A stretch of DNA of 64,000 nt. Source: Bryobacterales bacterium. GTDB lineage: Bacteria; Acidobacteriota; Terriglobia; Bryobacterales; Bryobacteraceae. Of this stretch, positions 1 through 8,616 are shown piece by piece (the stretch's first letter is position 1; each line of letters starts with the position of its first letter). The stretch spans positions 62,001 through 126,000 of the forward strand of contig SHUD01000001.1 in assembly GCA_009697505.1 (NCBI GenBank), given 5' to 3'. A model generated the notes under the pieces. The model saw only the letters and a program-made list of their open reading frames with translations. It did no database searches and had not been told where the DNA came from. Made by a program: the position numbers and the translations under genes.

Positions 1-1
1 A

Positions 2-655
2 GTTCCCGACTGGACCGGCCCGGAAAAGCTCAGTAGCGAAAAAGAAATGCTGGGATTCTACATCACCGGCCACCCGCTCGATCAGTACAAAGACAAAGTA
101 GCGGAACTCTCGACACACACCACTTCGAATCTTGAGGGGCTCCCGAAGGGCGCCGAAGTCGCCCTGTGCGGCGTTCTCTCGGGCGTTCAGCGCAAGCGCA
201 CCAAGGAAGGCAAACCCTGGGCCGCGTTGCAGATCGAAGACCTGGAAGGCTCGGTCGAAGCCATGGTCTTCTCCACCCAGTTCGAACGCCTCAACGCCTC
301 GCTGGTCGAAGACAAAGCCGTCCTGGTCCGCGGTCTGGTGCTGCCCGAGGAAAACGCCCCTCCGAAGATCTCGGTGCAGGAGATCGTGCCGCTCGAGGTC
401 GCGCGCGTGCAACTTCCATCCCTGATTTCCATTAAAGTGCCGGTGAACGGGAATGGCGATGCCGACCGCGCAACCGCCCTGCGCGGCCTGTTCCTGGCCA
501 AACCCGGAGACACTGAGGTCCGCCTGCGGCTCGAAAAGCCGCGCGATTTCTCGGTTATCCTGGATGTAACCGTCAAAGTACGGCCGGACAAGGAATTCCG
601 CGCCGAGATCGCCCGCATCTGCGGGACCGAAGCGCTCGAGATCCTTGCAAATTGA
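2..655 (+). CDS. dnaE: DNA polymerase III subunit alpha, C-terminal fragment
   Basis: This is the 3' end of the replicative polymerase catalytic subunit gene; the 5' part lies outside the window. The frame is open from base 2 and gives about 217 residues. It begins with the linker that carries the E-K-E-x-L-G-F-Y-I-T-G-H-P-L-D signature of bacterial DnaE, followed by an OB-fold nucleic-acid-binding domain (roughly residues 45-125, with the G-x-L-x-G-V-Q-R-K-R-T-K strand), then a short C-terminal region. The ATG at 47 is internal and not a real start. accA follows after 29 bases on the same strand, so the two may be cotranscribed. Confidence 0.93.
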   Translation, partial: VPDWTGPEKLSSEKEMLGFYITGHPLDQYKDKVAELSTHTTSNLEGLPKGAEVALCGVLSGVQRKRTKEGKPWAALQIEDLEGSVEAMVFSTQFERLNASLVEDKAVLVRGLVLPEENAPPKISVQEIVPLEVARVQLPSLISIKVPVNGNGDADRATALRGLFLAKPGDTEVRLRLEKPRDFSVILDVTVKVRPDKEFRAEIARICGTEALEILAN

Positions 656-684
656 TGGTTCCGGCCAACTGACGTAATCGGCGC

Positions 685-1554
685 ATGCCTGACTCCCCCA
701 CCTCCAAGCCTCCCGTTCCCTCGAGCCCCAGCCCCTCCAACCCCAGTTGGGAACGCGTGCAACTGGCCCGCCACCCCAAACGCCCGCATTCGCTCGATTA
801 CATCCAGCGCCTGTTTACGGATTTCCGTGAAATCCACGGCGACCGCCGCTTCGGTGATGACCACGCCGTGGTTGCCGGCATGGGCTGGTTTGACGAGCGC
901 CCGGTGATGGTCATCGCCCAGCAGAAGGGCCGCGATACGAAACAGAAGGTCTTCCGCAACTGGGGCATGCCCAAGCCGGAAGGCTATCGCAAGGCCATGC
1001 GCGTCATGGAGCTGGCCGCGAAGTTCAACCGGCCCATCATAAGCTTGGTGGACACGCTGGGCGCATATCCCGGCCTCGATGCCGAGGAGCGCGGCCAGGC
1101 TGAAGCCATCGCCTATAACCTGCGCGAGATGTCGCGCCTCACCGTGCCCGTCCTCGTCATCGTGATCGGCGAAGGCGGCAGCGGCGGTGCGCTGGGCGTG
1201 GCTGTCGGCAATCGCATTTACATGCTGCAGAACGCTTGGTACAGCGTAATTTCACCGGAAAGCTGCGCCGCCATCATCTATCGCGATTCCGGCCGCGCCG
1301 CGGAAGCCGCCGCCGCGCTCAAGATCACCGCTCCGGATCTGCTCGAACTCGGCCTGATCGACGGCATCATTCCGGAGCCCGGCGAGGGTGCGCATACCGA
1401 TCCCGACGCCGCCGCCGAAGCCGTGCGCGCCACTTTGCGCGCCACCCTCGCCGAGCTCTCCGGCCTCACACCCCAGCAGCTCATTGACGACCGCTACGAT
1501 AAGTTCCGCCGCATGGGCTCGTTCTTCACCGAAACCGCTGCCGCCGGAAAGTGA
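685..1554 (+). CDS. accA: Acetyl-CoA carboxylase carboxyltransferase subunit alpha
   Basis: AccA forms, with AccD, the carboxyltransferase half of acetyl-CoA carboxylase, which makes malonyl-CoA for fatty acid synthesis in the cytoplasm. The 289-residue protein is near, though somewhat under, the usual length. After a Pro/Ser-rich start it carries D-Y-I-Q-R-L-F-T-D-F near residues 35-45, and the crotonase-fold loop G-E-G-G-S-G-G-A-L-G near residues 161-170 that forms the oxyanion pocket. The typical AccA stretches around Y-S-V-I-S-P-E and A-L-K-I-T-A are also present. Its stop overlaps the next small gene. accD is not in the window. Confidence 0.95.
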   Translation: MPDSPTSKPPVPSSPSPSNPSWERVQLARHPKRPHSLDYIQRLFTDFREIHGDRRFGDDHAVVAGMGWFDERPVMVIAQQKGRDTKQKVFRNWGMPKPEGYRKAMRVMELAAKFNRPIISLVDTLGAYPGLDAEERGQAEAIAYNLREMSRLTVPVLVIVIGEGGSGGALGVAVGNRIYMLQNAWYSVISPESCAAIIYRDSGRAAEAAAALKITAPDLLELGLIDGIIPEPGEGAHTDPDAAAEAVRATLRATLAELSGLTPQQLIDDRYDKFRRMGSFFTETAAAGK

Positions 1555-1826
1555 GTGCTATGAACAAGCCTGTCCTCGTGGGAATCGCCATTGTCGCCGT
1601 GATCCTCGGCGTCATCGTTTACTCCAGCTTCAATCTGGCCGGCCATCGCGTCGAAGTCTGCGTCAACTACAAGGGTCTGCAAGCCTGCCGCACGGCTTCC
1701 GGGTCCAGCGAAGAATTCGCGCGCCGCACGGCGACCTCCAATGCCTGCGCGCAGATTATCTCGGGCATGACCGACACCATCGCCTGCGAGCAGGCCCCGC
1801 CCGCCAAAGTGACGCTGTTAAAATAG
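1551..1826 (+). CDS. Small single-pass membrane protein of unknown function
   Basis: I do not recognise this 88-91 residue protein. It starts either at a GTG (1551) that overlaps the accA stop as GTGA, or at the ATG at 1560. One N-terminal hydrophobic helix (about residues 8-28) is followed by a short domain with three to four cysteines, including V-C-V-N and Q-A-C-R. This suggests an anchored protein with an extracytoplasmic domain that may be disulfide-bonded. High third-position GC and the overlap with accA support real coding and translational coupling. No function can be assigned. Confidence 0.65.
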   Translation: MSAMNKPVLVGIAIVAVILGVIVYSSFNLAGHRVEVCVNYKGLQACRTASGSSEEFARRTATSNACAQIISGMTDTIACEQAPPAKVTLLK

Positions 1827-1910
1827 GACCTGGAAAAAGGATTCGAAGACCTGGAATTCGGCGTCGCTTTTTCGGTGGAGGTCATGCGCGTTAAGCCCTA
1901 CACTGCTGTC

Positions 1911-2981
1911 ATGAACGCGACCGTTTTGCCCAGCCTTCCGCCCCGCCCGGAGATGGAACGGGCTTTCCTGGATTCCGATGCTTCGTTTGACGGATTGTTT
2001 TTCACCGGCGTCCGCACCACCGGCATCTTTTGCCTGCCCTCCTGCCCGGCGCGCAAACCTCTGCCCCGCAACGTCGAATTTTTCCCTACGGTGAAGGAAG
2101 CCGTGCGTGCCGGATACCGTCCCTGCAAACGTTGCCGCCCCACGCGGACATCGGCGCCGGATTGGGTCCGCGATTTGCTTCGCGCCGTCGACGAGAACGG
2201 TGCGGAGCGCATCAGCGAATCCGCCTTGCGGCAAAAGGGACTCGAGCCGGCCCGCGTGCGCCGTTACTTCCAACGCCAGTACGGCATGACTTTTCAGGCC
2301 TACTGCCGCGCCCGCCGCCTGGGCCGGTCCTTCGAAGCCATCCGCGAAGGCAGCACCATTGACGATGCTGTCTTTGACACGGGCTTCGAGTCGCACAGCG
2401 GCTTCCGCTCGGCGTTTGCACGCGTCTTTGGGAAACCACCGGGACAAGTCCGCGATGCGGATTGCATCCGTCTGGCGTGGATGGAAACGCCGCTCGGCCC
2501 CATGCTTGCCGGGGCCGTCTCCTCGGGAATTTGCCTGCTGGAGTTCACCGATCGCCGGAAGCTCGAAACGCAGTTCGCCGTGCTGCGCCGCCGATTTTCT
2601 TTGGCCCTGGTTCCCGCTGCCAGTCCGCACCTGCTGCAGCTCAAAACCGAAATGGCCGCGTACTTCGCAGGCAGGCTGAGCAAGTTCGCCGTGCCGCTGG
2701 TTTTCCCCGGTACGGCATTTGAGCGGCGCGTCTGGAAGCAGCTTCTTGAAATTCCCTACGGCGAGACATGCTCTTACCAGGAACTCGCCCGTACTCTGGG
2801 CCAAGCCCAAGCGTCACGGGCAGTGGGCAGCGCCAACGGCAGGAACCGCATCGCGATTCTAGTCCCCTGCCATCGCGTGGTGAATCAAAACGGGGAACTG
2901 GGAGGCTACGGCGGAGGCCTGTGGCGAAAACGCCTGCTCCTGGAACTGGAACGAAAACCCAAGCTGGCCCCCGGCCCCTAA
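1911..2981 (+). CDS. ada: Ada-type bifunctional methylated-DNA repair protein and transcriptional activator
   Basis: Ada removes methyl groups from phosphotriesters and O6-methylguanine and, once methylated, activates the adaptive response. The 356-residue protein from the ATG at 1911 has the N-terminal zinc domain with Cys41, Cys45, Cys72 and Cys75. In the family the first of these accepts the phosphotriester methyl group. An AraC-type helix-turn-helix follows (about residues 95-185), then the MGMT domain with P-C-H-R-V near the end (catalytic Cys about 320). A GTG at 1875 and an ATG at 1884 are possible upstream starts, but homology begins just after 1911. No alkB or alkA is adjacent. Confidence 0.93.
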   Translation: MNATVLPSLPPRPEMERAFLDSDASFDGLFFTGVRTTGIFCLPSCPARKPLPRNVEFFPTVKEAVRAGYRPCKRCRPTRTSAPDWVRDLLRAVDENGAERISESALRQKGLEPARVRRYFQRQYGMTFQAYCRARRLGRSFEAIREGSTIDDAVFDTGFESHSGFRSAFARVFGKPPGQVRDADCIRLAWMETPLGPMLAGAVSSGICLLEFTDRRKLETQFAVLRRRFSLALVPAASPHLLQLKTEMAAYFAGRLSKFAVPLVFPGTAFERRVWKQLLEIPYGETCSYQELARTLGQAQASRAVGSANGRNRIAILVPCHRVVNQNGELGGYGGGLWRKRLLLELERKPKLAPGP

Positions 2982-3038
2982 GCTTTTCGCGCGCAACGGA
3001 CTGTCGCCTGCGCGCTGGCCCCCGCCCCCGGCCCCGGC

Positions 3039-3230
3039 TTAAGCTGCTTTTTGGACTTTGCCGTTCTTAATGCAGGACGTGCACACGCGGATGCGCTTCG
3101 GAGCGCCCTTCACCAGGGCATGAACCTCTTGCAGGTTCAGATTCCAACGCCGCTTCGTCACGTTGTGGGCGTGGCTCACCCGATTGCCAAACTGGGGGCC
3201 GCGGCCGCAGACTTCACACACCTTCGCCAT
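3039..3230 (-). CDS. rpmB: 50S ribosomal protein L28
   Basis: This is a ribosomal large-subunit protein of 63 residues. It has the zinc-binding (C-plus) form, with Cys5/Cys8 in C-E-V-C-G-R-G-P and Cys50/Cys53 in C-T-S-C. The G-N-R-V-S-H-A-H-N stretch is typical of L28. A purine-rich GGAGTG lies just upstream of the ATG. It is a stand-alone gene here and convergent with ada, with rpmG not adjacent. Confidence 0.96.
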   Translation of the reverse strand: MAKVCEVCGRGPQFGNRVSHAHNVTKRRWNLNLQEVHALVKGAPKRIRVCTSCIKNGKVQKAA

Positions 3231-3292
3231 TGCAGAGACACTCCTAGTACTGTTTTCTTTTTGTTAGTTTAGCATATGGCGGAGGACGGGAG

Positions 3293-3591
3293 CTATTTCG
3301 CCCCGGTTGGCTGCAGCTTGGCTTTGTGGGTCAACTGTTCCAGTTGGTGTTCCAGAACCTTTTCCCGGCTCCGATCGGCAACCAGGCCTTCCCTAACAGC
3401 AGCATCTGGCTGTAAGCTTCTTTAAGCCGTTCGCAATCCTGGGAAGCGAACAACTCATACCAACCCTTACCCAACGACTCTCGGGGAGCCGCAAACTTTG
3501 GCGGAAGGTTGACAAATCCGAGCCGCGACAGCGATGGAGCGGTTGCTTCAGGCAGATTCCTGACGCCTAAGCAATCCCCACCTGCGCGCAC
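3293..3591 (-). pseudogene. Possible frameshifted hypothetical gene downstream of dgt
   Basis: An 86-residue frame from an ATG at 3591 overlaps the dgt stop and ends at 3331. Before that stop, a second frame on the same strand is open from about 3425 to a TAG at 3293 and encodes a helical, charged tail (E-H-Q-L-E-Q-L-T-H-K-A-K). Together they look like one protein with a one-base shift near 3360-3400. I recognise no family. The stretch may instead be non-coding 3' sequence, so this call is weak. Confidence 0.25.
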
Positions 3592-4703
3592 GTGCGCATG
3601 AAGAAGCCGTCGGTCATTCCGGCAATGTAATCACAGACCTGGCGATGCAGCAGTTGGCCTTCCGATTCCTCCCGGTAGGTTGCCGGCAGCAGCTCGGGGC
3701 GCCGGTACAGCAGATCGAACAGCGCTTCAATGCGGGCCACGGAATGCTTCCGGTCCAGCACCAGCTGCCCGGATTCATACACCCGTGTCCGTAGGAAGCG
3801 TTTCAATTGCGCGGCTGCCCCGGCGGCCAACGGCGTGAAGCGCACCACTCGCACCGGATGTAGCCGGACCGCGTCGATATCCGCCAGCCCCTGCGCCGCA
3901 ACGGCCGTGCCTTCCACCAATCCGGAAACCAGCGCGTCGATCAAGCCGCGCACCACCTCATGCATGCGGATGCGCTCGCTCGCGCCCGGATACTGCATGG
4001 AGACCGCTTCGTCCAGTTCGCGGAACAGATCCGAAGCCTGGCGCGCGTCTTCCATGGTCACCAGGCCCGCGTGGTAGCCGTCATCCAGGTCCGCGGTGTC
4101 ATAGGCGATTTCGTCGCACAGATCGATCAACTGCGCTTCCAGCGGCGGCCGCAATCCCGGCAGGTATTCGTCCAGCTCCGGTATCTCGCCCGGCTGAAAG
4201 TCGCGCGAGTGTTTGGCCATGCCCTCGCGGACCTCAAATGTCAGATTGAGTCCGGGGAAGCGTGCGTAGCGGCTTTCGAAGCGCTCCACGATTCGCAAGG
4301 CGTGGATGTTGTGATCGAAACGCTCTCCGTACCGGTGCATCAGCCGGTCCAGTTCTTCTTCCGCCGCGTGGGCAAATGGCGGATGGCCGATATCGTGCGC
4401 CAGCGCCAGCGCTTCGGTCAGATCCTCGTCCAGGCCCAGGACGCTCGCGATGGTCCGTGCAATCTGGGAGACCTCGATGCTGTGGGTCAACCGGTTGCGG
4501 AAGTGGTCGGAAACGCCCGCTGTAAACACCTGCGTCTTGTTTTCCAGGCGGCGAAACGCCCGCGCGTGCACCACCCGGTCACGATCGCGCTGAAAGGGAT
4601 TGCGGTAGGGGTGCGCCAGTTCCGGGTAGCGCCGGCCGCGCGATTTCTCGATGGGAAAGCGCAGGTGCGCCAGCGCGGCGGAAGTTGCTACGCGCGAAGT
4701 CAC
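3567..4703 (-). CDS. dgt: Deoxyguanosinetriphosphate triphosphohydrolase-like protein
   Basis: This HD-domain enzyme hydrolyses dGTP or other dNTPs to the nucleoside and triphosphate, controlling dNTP pools. From the GTG start at 4703 it has 378 residues. The metal site shows as R-L-T-H-S (His74) and L-A-H-D-I-G-H-P-P-F (His103, Asp104), and the N-terminal R-R-L-E-N-K-T-Q-V-F is the dGTPase family signature. An upstream ATG at 4754 would overlap the preceding TPR gene by 41 bases. The GTG lies 10 bases after that gene ends and is preferred. Confidence 0.9.
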   Translation of the reverse strand: MTSRVATSAALAHLRFPIEKSRGRRYPELAHPYRNPFQRDRDRVVHARAFRRLENKTQVFTAGVSDHFRNRLTHSIEVSQIARTIASVLGLDEDLTEALALAHDIGHPPFAHAAEEELDRLMHRYGERFDHNIHALRIVERFESRYARFPGLNLTFEVREGMAKHSRDFQPGEIPELDEYLPGLRPPLEAQLIDLCDEIAYDTADLDDGYHAGLVTMEDARQASDLFRELDEAVSMQYPGASERIRMHEVVRGLIDALVSGLVEGTAVAAQGLADIDAVRLHPVRVVRFTPLAAGAAAQLKRFLRTRVYESGQLVLDRKHSVARIEALFDLLYRRPELLPATYREESEGQLLHRQVCDYIAGMTDGFFMRTCAQVGIA

Positions 4704-4713
4704 CTGGTCCCGG

Positions 4714-5445
4714 TCACGGTTTCGCGGGGGCCGCGCCGGCAGCGCCACCGGCAATGGACCCGGCCGCGTTGATCGCCGCCCGGCTCACCGCGGTCCGCGT
4801 GGAAGTACGCAGCGGCTCCAAAAGTTTGCGGGCTTCGTCCGGCTTGGAGGTGGCCAGCAACTGGCCCAGCACGATGGTTGCCTGTTCTTTGGAAACCGTG
4901 GCTGTCGGACTGGCAATCAGCTCGCGCAACAGTTTCTCGCCGTCCGCGGGCTTATTTTCGGAAGCGTACACCTGCGCCAGCGCCATTTTCGCCATCGCGG
5001 CGTATTCCTTCGGAGCATCGTCCACGATACGCTTGAAGCGCTTCTCCGCACCCGCCAGATCGCCCTTGTCCACCGCCCAGCCCGCCAGATACATTTCCGC
5101 GACGGCGCCTTCCAGCGTTCCGCCGAAACGTGCCGCAATATCGGCGAAGGACTGCTCGCGCGCTTTGTTCTTGGCCTCTTCGGTATCGAAATGGAGCCTG
5201 CCGCCCTGATCGTTGGGGCCGAAGGAAGCGTCGTCAATACGCAGAGCTTTTGCCAGCTCCACCTGCCGGACCTCCGCCTGATGCCGGCTGTACATCAGCC
5301 AGCCCAGCCCAATCACCACCAGGGCCAGCACGATCGCGCCATAGCGCAGGACCTCGCTCTTGTGCTCCGTGGTCCACTCGAAGATGTCAAAAACTTCTTC
5401 GGCGAACTTGTCACTCTTCAGTTGTTTACGGGTTTGACGATCCAA
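4714..5445 (-). CDS. Membrane-anchored TPR-like protein (YfgM/PF09976-like)
   Basis: This 243-residue protein has an N-terminal cytoplasmic segment, one transmembrane helix at about residues 34-52, then Ala-rich helical repeats of tetratricopeptide type. The arrangement matches the YfgM-like family, whose members interact with the Sec translocon and periplasmic chaperones. Family membership is inferred from architecture. The motif-poor repeats do not allow a firm symbol. It precedes dgt in what looks like a two-gene operon. Confidence 0.7.
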   Translation of the reverse strand: MDRQTRKQLKSDKFAEEVFDIFEWTTEHKSEVLRYGAIVLALVVIGLGWLMYSRHQAEVRQVELAKALRIDDASFGPNDQGGRLHFDTEEAKNKAREQSFADIAARFGGTLEGAVAEMYLAGWAVDKGDLAGAEKRFKRIVDDAPKEYAAMAKMALAQVYASENKPADGEKLLRELIASPTATVSKEQATIVLGQLLATSKPDEARKLLEPLRTSTRTAVSRAAINAAGSIAGGAAGAAPAKP

Positions 5446-5542
5446 GGGGAAACTCCAGAAATACCGCGCTTTTTAGTGTAGCATGGGCCCGCGCTTCAGC
5501 CACCGTACGAACAAAGAGCGGGAGAACGCACACGCGATCCGC

Positions 5543-5976
5543 CTACGCTGCGTTGCTGATCGTTACTTCCAGTTTCTTGCCGATGGCGCGGAAGGCATCC
5601 TCTATCTGATCCAACCGGGACGCGTGGTCGAGATCGAACAACCGCTCGATTTCGGTCTTGACAATGCCGATCCGCCGCGCCAGGTCAGCCTTCTTGACAC
5701 CGGACGCGCGGAACGCGGTATACAATTCGGCTTTTGCCGATTGCAGCGCGGACAGAGAAATCAGGCGGAACTGCTTGCCACGATGTTTCGCCGGTGCTGG
5801 AAGCGGCTTGCCATGACGGATTTCTTCCTGCACAAGGCACTTCAATCAATCGGCCCCCATCCCGCTTGCTTCCGAGAGGGTATCCCCCTGTGTCGCGCCA
5901 TATCAAAGTCGGGAAACCGGACCACGAAACCGCCTGCCTCAGCGTCGGGCTCAAATACTGCGAAATAGCTCAACAT
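5543..5976 (-). pseudogene. hicB: hicB antitoxin relic, frameshifted and with an internal stop
   Basis: HicB antitoxins neutralise HicA mRNA interferases. From the ATG at 5976 the frame gives the HicB N-terminal partial RNase H fold (F-A-V-F-E-P-D, then G-G-F-V-V-R-F-P-D-F). The family continuation Y-G-A-T-Q-G-D-T-L-S-E-A is found one base out of frame near 5904. In that second frame a TGA at 5846-5848 interrupts again before the long C-terminal part with an XRE-like HTH (V-K-K-A-D-L-A-R-R-I-G). The last 100 codons alone are open, from a TTG at 5845. Two independent lesions mean the antitoxin is not made in full. Confidence 0.8.
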
Positions 5977-5984
5977 TTGTGCAC

Positions 5985-6091
5985 CTACATTTTCAAGTTC
6001 AGGTCTTTCAGAATCGATTTCAACGTGCCAGTCTTGATTTCCTGCTTCGAGTGACGGGGAAGGAACGTTACGCAGTCTCCCAATTCGCCTA
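5985..6091 (-). pseudogene. hicA: hicA toxin remnant (C-terminal third only)
   Basis: Directly upstream of the hicB relic, about 34 codons encode the end of a HicA toxin: V-T-F-L-P-R-H-S-K-Q-E-I-K-T-G-T-L-K-S-I-L-K, ending at a TAG at 5985. HicA proteins end in exactly this way (R-H-S-x-K-E-I-K-T-G-T-L-x-S-I-L-K-D). The N-terminal dsRBD-like part is gone. The sequence instead runs into the 3' end of the neighbouring regulator gene, whose stop is at 6089-6091. This looks like a deletion or replacement that removed the toxin start and two thirds of its frame. Confidence 0.75.
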
Positions 6092-7207
6092 CGTCACCCG
6101 CACCTCACCCGTATGGCTGGTGTCATAGCCCGCCAGCAGTTCCAGCCGCCGCCGGATCGCCGAGCGGTTCAGTCCGTCGAGCAGCGCCTCCACTGCCGGC
6201 AGCTTCACAAACGCCCGGCGGATTACCAGATCGTAGCGTTCGGTGGCCAGCGGCACGAACCCCAGTCCGAATGCCTGCGCGGCAGAGCGCGTCGCGATGC
6301 AGCAGTCGGCTTCGCCCAGGCTCACGGCCAGCGCGGCGGGCAGATGCCCCTGGGCGATCCGCTCGTAGCCTTTGACGGATTCCGCCGCCACGCCCGCGCG
6401 CTGCAACTCGCGGTCCAACAGTTCGCGGCTTCCCGCGCCCTTTTCCCGGTTGATCAAGCGAATCCCGGGCCGCCCCAGGTCCCCCACTCCATGAATACCT
6501 TTTGGATTGCCCGCCGCGAACACTAGCCCCTGCTCCCAGATGGCGAATGTAACCACCTTGACACCGCCTTTCGGAAACAGACGCCGGATCGCCGCCAGGT
6601 TGTAATCGCCCGTGGAGGCGTCGCGCAGATGCGTTCCCGCAATGTGAACAGCGCCGTCTTTCAGCCATTCCAGCGCCCTCTGACTCGACCCCGGCGCCAG
6701 GATCATCTCGATCCCTTCGGCCTTGGCCAGGTGCTGTGCGAGCAAAGAGATTCCCGGATCGCAGCCGGCCACCAGAATCCGCTTGCCGTTCTGCTCGCCA
6801 CTGGGGAACACGCGAACATCCGCGCGATGTGCCGGACCACGACCCGTCCCGCCAACTACCACGCCATCCGCCAGCGGAAGCACGGGCTGCGGAACCGCCG
6901 CCACGCCGATCAACCGCTTGCCCACGGGACAAAGCTGCACCGGTTGCCCCTGCCGGGCGTCGCCGAGCAGTTCCACCGTCACGGGCTTGGGTAGCGGAGC
7001 GATGTCATTTTCCAGATGAAACAGCTCTTCGACGCGGACCTCCAGAATCCGCGCCAGTTGCAGCGCCAGCGTCGTGTTGGGGACGTAGTCGCCCGCTTCG
7101 ATCGCGTAAATCGTTTGCCGGCTGACTCCGGCCAGCGCGGCTATCTGCGCTGCCGACATCCCGCGCCGTTGGCGGATTCGTGGCAATTCCGTGCGCGTGT
7201 CCGCCAT
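6089..7207 (-). CDS. XRE-family regulator fused to a periplasmic-binding-like domain
   Basis: The 372-residue protein has an N-terminal XRE helix-turn-helix (residues 10-65, M-S-A-A-Q-I-A-A-L-A-G-V-S-R-Q-T-I-Y). A short linker leads to a C-terminal periplasmic-binding-protein-like domain (about residues 120-360) of the type found in molybdate-responsive or LysR-independent regulators (PF12727-like). It has no signal peptide, so it acts in the cytoplasm as a ligand-sensing transcription factor. Its ATG overlaps the stop of the upstream secreted-protein gene as TAATG, which suggests coupling. The ligand is unknown. Confidence 0.8.
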   Translation of the reverse strand: MADTRTELPRIRQRRGMSAAQIAALAGVSRQTIYAIEAGDYVPNTTLALQLARILEVRVEELFHLENDIAPLPKPVTVELLGDARQGQPVQLCPVGKRLIGVAAVPQPVLPLADGVVVGGTGRGPAHRADVRVFPSGEQNGKRILVAGCDPGISLLAQHLAKAEGIEMILAPGSSQRALEWLKDGAVHIAGTHLRDASTGDYNLAAIRRLFPKGGVKVVTFAIWEQGLVFAAGNPKGIHGVGDLGRPGIRLINREKGAGSRELLDRELQRAGVAAESVKGYERIAQGHLPAALAVSLGEADCCIATRSAAQAFGLGFVPLATERYDLVIRRAFVKLPAVEALLDGLNRSAIRRRLELLAGYDTSHTGEVRVT

Positions 7208-8142
7208 TATTTCTCGATGCGGAAATTTCCGCGCACTTCCGCCATCTGGCCGCCGATCTTGTCCGCCATCGTGACCAGCAACGTGTAGGTTCCTGCGGGA
7301 ACATCCGCATTCAGTTGCAGGCTCAACGCGCCGGGAACATAGCGCTGCGGATAGAACGCCTCGTTCGCATCGGCGGCCGCCGCCGGTTGCGCGAATACCT
7401 GCTCACCGGACTCCCGCAGAACCGCCAGCCCATATTCCACCGAATAACGGTTCTTCTCGCCGAACTTATAGCCGGTCATGTCAAAGCGCGCCCACAGCGT
7501 TTCCCCCGGATGATAGACCACTGGATCGAGCGGCGGCCCGTCGCTCTCGGTTCTCAGGAAATGCAGATTGCGGCCCGCCAAAGTGGCGCTCGGCTCCACG
7601 GCATGCCCGCGCACCGCAAAGTCGACGCTCGATTCCAACTGCGTTTTGCCGACTTCATCCTTCACGCTGGCCTGGATGTGATAGGTCCCGCTAGCCACGA
7701 ACGGAGGCACCGTGAAATTGTGCAGGAACTTCGGCAACCAGTTCCTGTCCATCGCCGATACCAGGTCGGCGATGGTTCCGCTGGCCTCGCGCGCCAGCGC
7801 CGCGCCCGCAGGGTCGGTCACCTGCACTTTCCAACTCAGCTTTACGGACTTCTGCTCTTCCTTGGCGGTCTCCGTCTGGAATCCAGTCAGCCGGCAACTG
7901 AAGAAAATGGGTTCTCCCGGCAGAAACATGTGCGTCTCAGGCAACACGGGCCCATCTTCAAATTGGTGCAGCGCGATCCGCTCCACACTGAGTGCGGCGG
8001 CCGCCGGGAACGCTCCCGCCAGCAACATTGCCGCGAGAATGAGGGCCGCAAGAATTAGGGCCGCGAAGGATCCCCGCCAAGTCCCGGCAAAGGAGACGTC
8101 AACGTGGTGTCGGTATCCATGCGCAGCGGAATTTCCACCCAT
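7207..8142 (-). CDS. Secreted protein of unknown function
   Basis: This protein of up to 311 residues starts with a polar N-terminus and then a strong hydrophobic stretch (about residues 27-50) ending in A-F-P-A-A-A-A. It fits an export signal followed by a beta-rich body with two Ig/CARDB-like parts (for example G-T-Y-T-L-L-V-T and G-T-Y-H-I-Q-A). A later ATG at 8028 would cut the signal to 12 residues, so the ATG at 8142 is favoured. That start overlaps the 3' end of the broken lipoprotein gene. I do not recognise a named family. Confidence 0.65.
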   Translation of the reverse strand: MGGNSAAHGYRHHVDVSFAGTWRGSFAALILAALILAAMLLAGAFPAAAALSVERIALHQFEDGPVLPETHMFLPGEPIFFSCRLTGFQTETAKEEQKSVKLSWKVQVTDPAGAALAREASGTIADLVSAMDRNWLPKFLHNFTVPPFVASGTYHIQASVKDEVGKTQLESSVDFAVRGHAVEPSATLAGRNLHFLRTESDGPPLDPVVYHPGETLWARFDMTGYKFGEKNRYSVEYGLAVLRESGEQVFAQPAAAADANEAFYPQRYVPGALSLQLNADVPAGTYTLLVTMADKIGGQMAEVRGNFRIEK

Positions 8143-8616
8143 ACGAATTTCTCCGACCCCGGCTCCCCTCCATCGGTCAGACGCAACCGGAAGGAACTGA
8201 GAGGGGCGTCAAATTACGATGTTACCCTGCTTGGTCTCCGCCGGCCCAATGTCGCGCAGCAACCCGAACCAGTTCTCCACGCCGTCGCCGTTTTCCAACT
8301 CATGGTACTCCTCGCGATTCGGCCCTTCCAGTGTGAAAAACGGGATCGCTAGACGCTTGCCTCCACTATTGGCCGCCGCCAGCGTCAACAGCAAATAGCG
8401 ATGCTCCGGAACGCGGATCTTGAACACATCGCCGAGCTGTGTGCGCCACGCCGTCTGCACCACGTTGTAGATCATGGGCCCGGCGATGATGCGTTCGCCC
8501 ATCTGATAGTTGATCTGCTCGGAGGTCTGCTTCTTCGTGCAACCCGCCAGGGACATGCCGGCGGCCGCCAACGCCATGGTGAGACATAATGAGTGGAGCG
8601 GCCGATGCATAATCAT
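8055..8616 (-). pseudogene. DUF4352-like lipoprotein gene with a frameshift
   Basis: The start encodes a lipoprotein signal with lipobox L-A-G-C (Cys26 from the first Met) and a beta-sandwich resembling telokin-like DUF4352 domains. The frame ends early at 8209 after K-Q-G-N-I-V. One base away the expected continuation F-D-A-P-L-S-S-F-R-L-R-L-T-D is present and stays open to a TAA at 8055. A single extra base in the run at about 8211-8216 explains this. The product as written lacks its last strands. A second Met at 8610 may be the true start. Function unknown. Confidence 0.7.

Noticed and set aside
1818..2810. Minus-strand frame of 330 codons opposite ada
   Set aside because: It covers the Ada domains in reverse; no family features.
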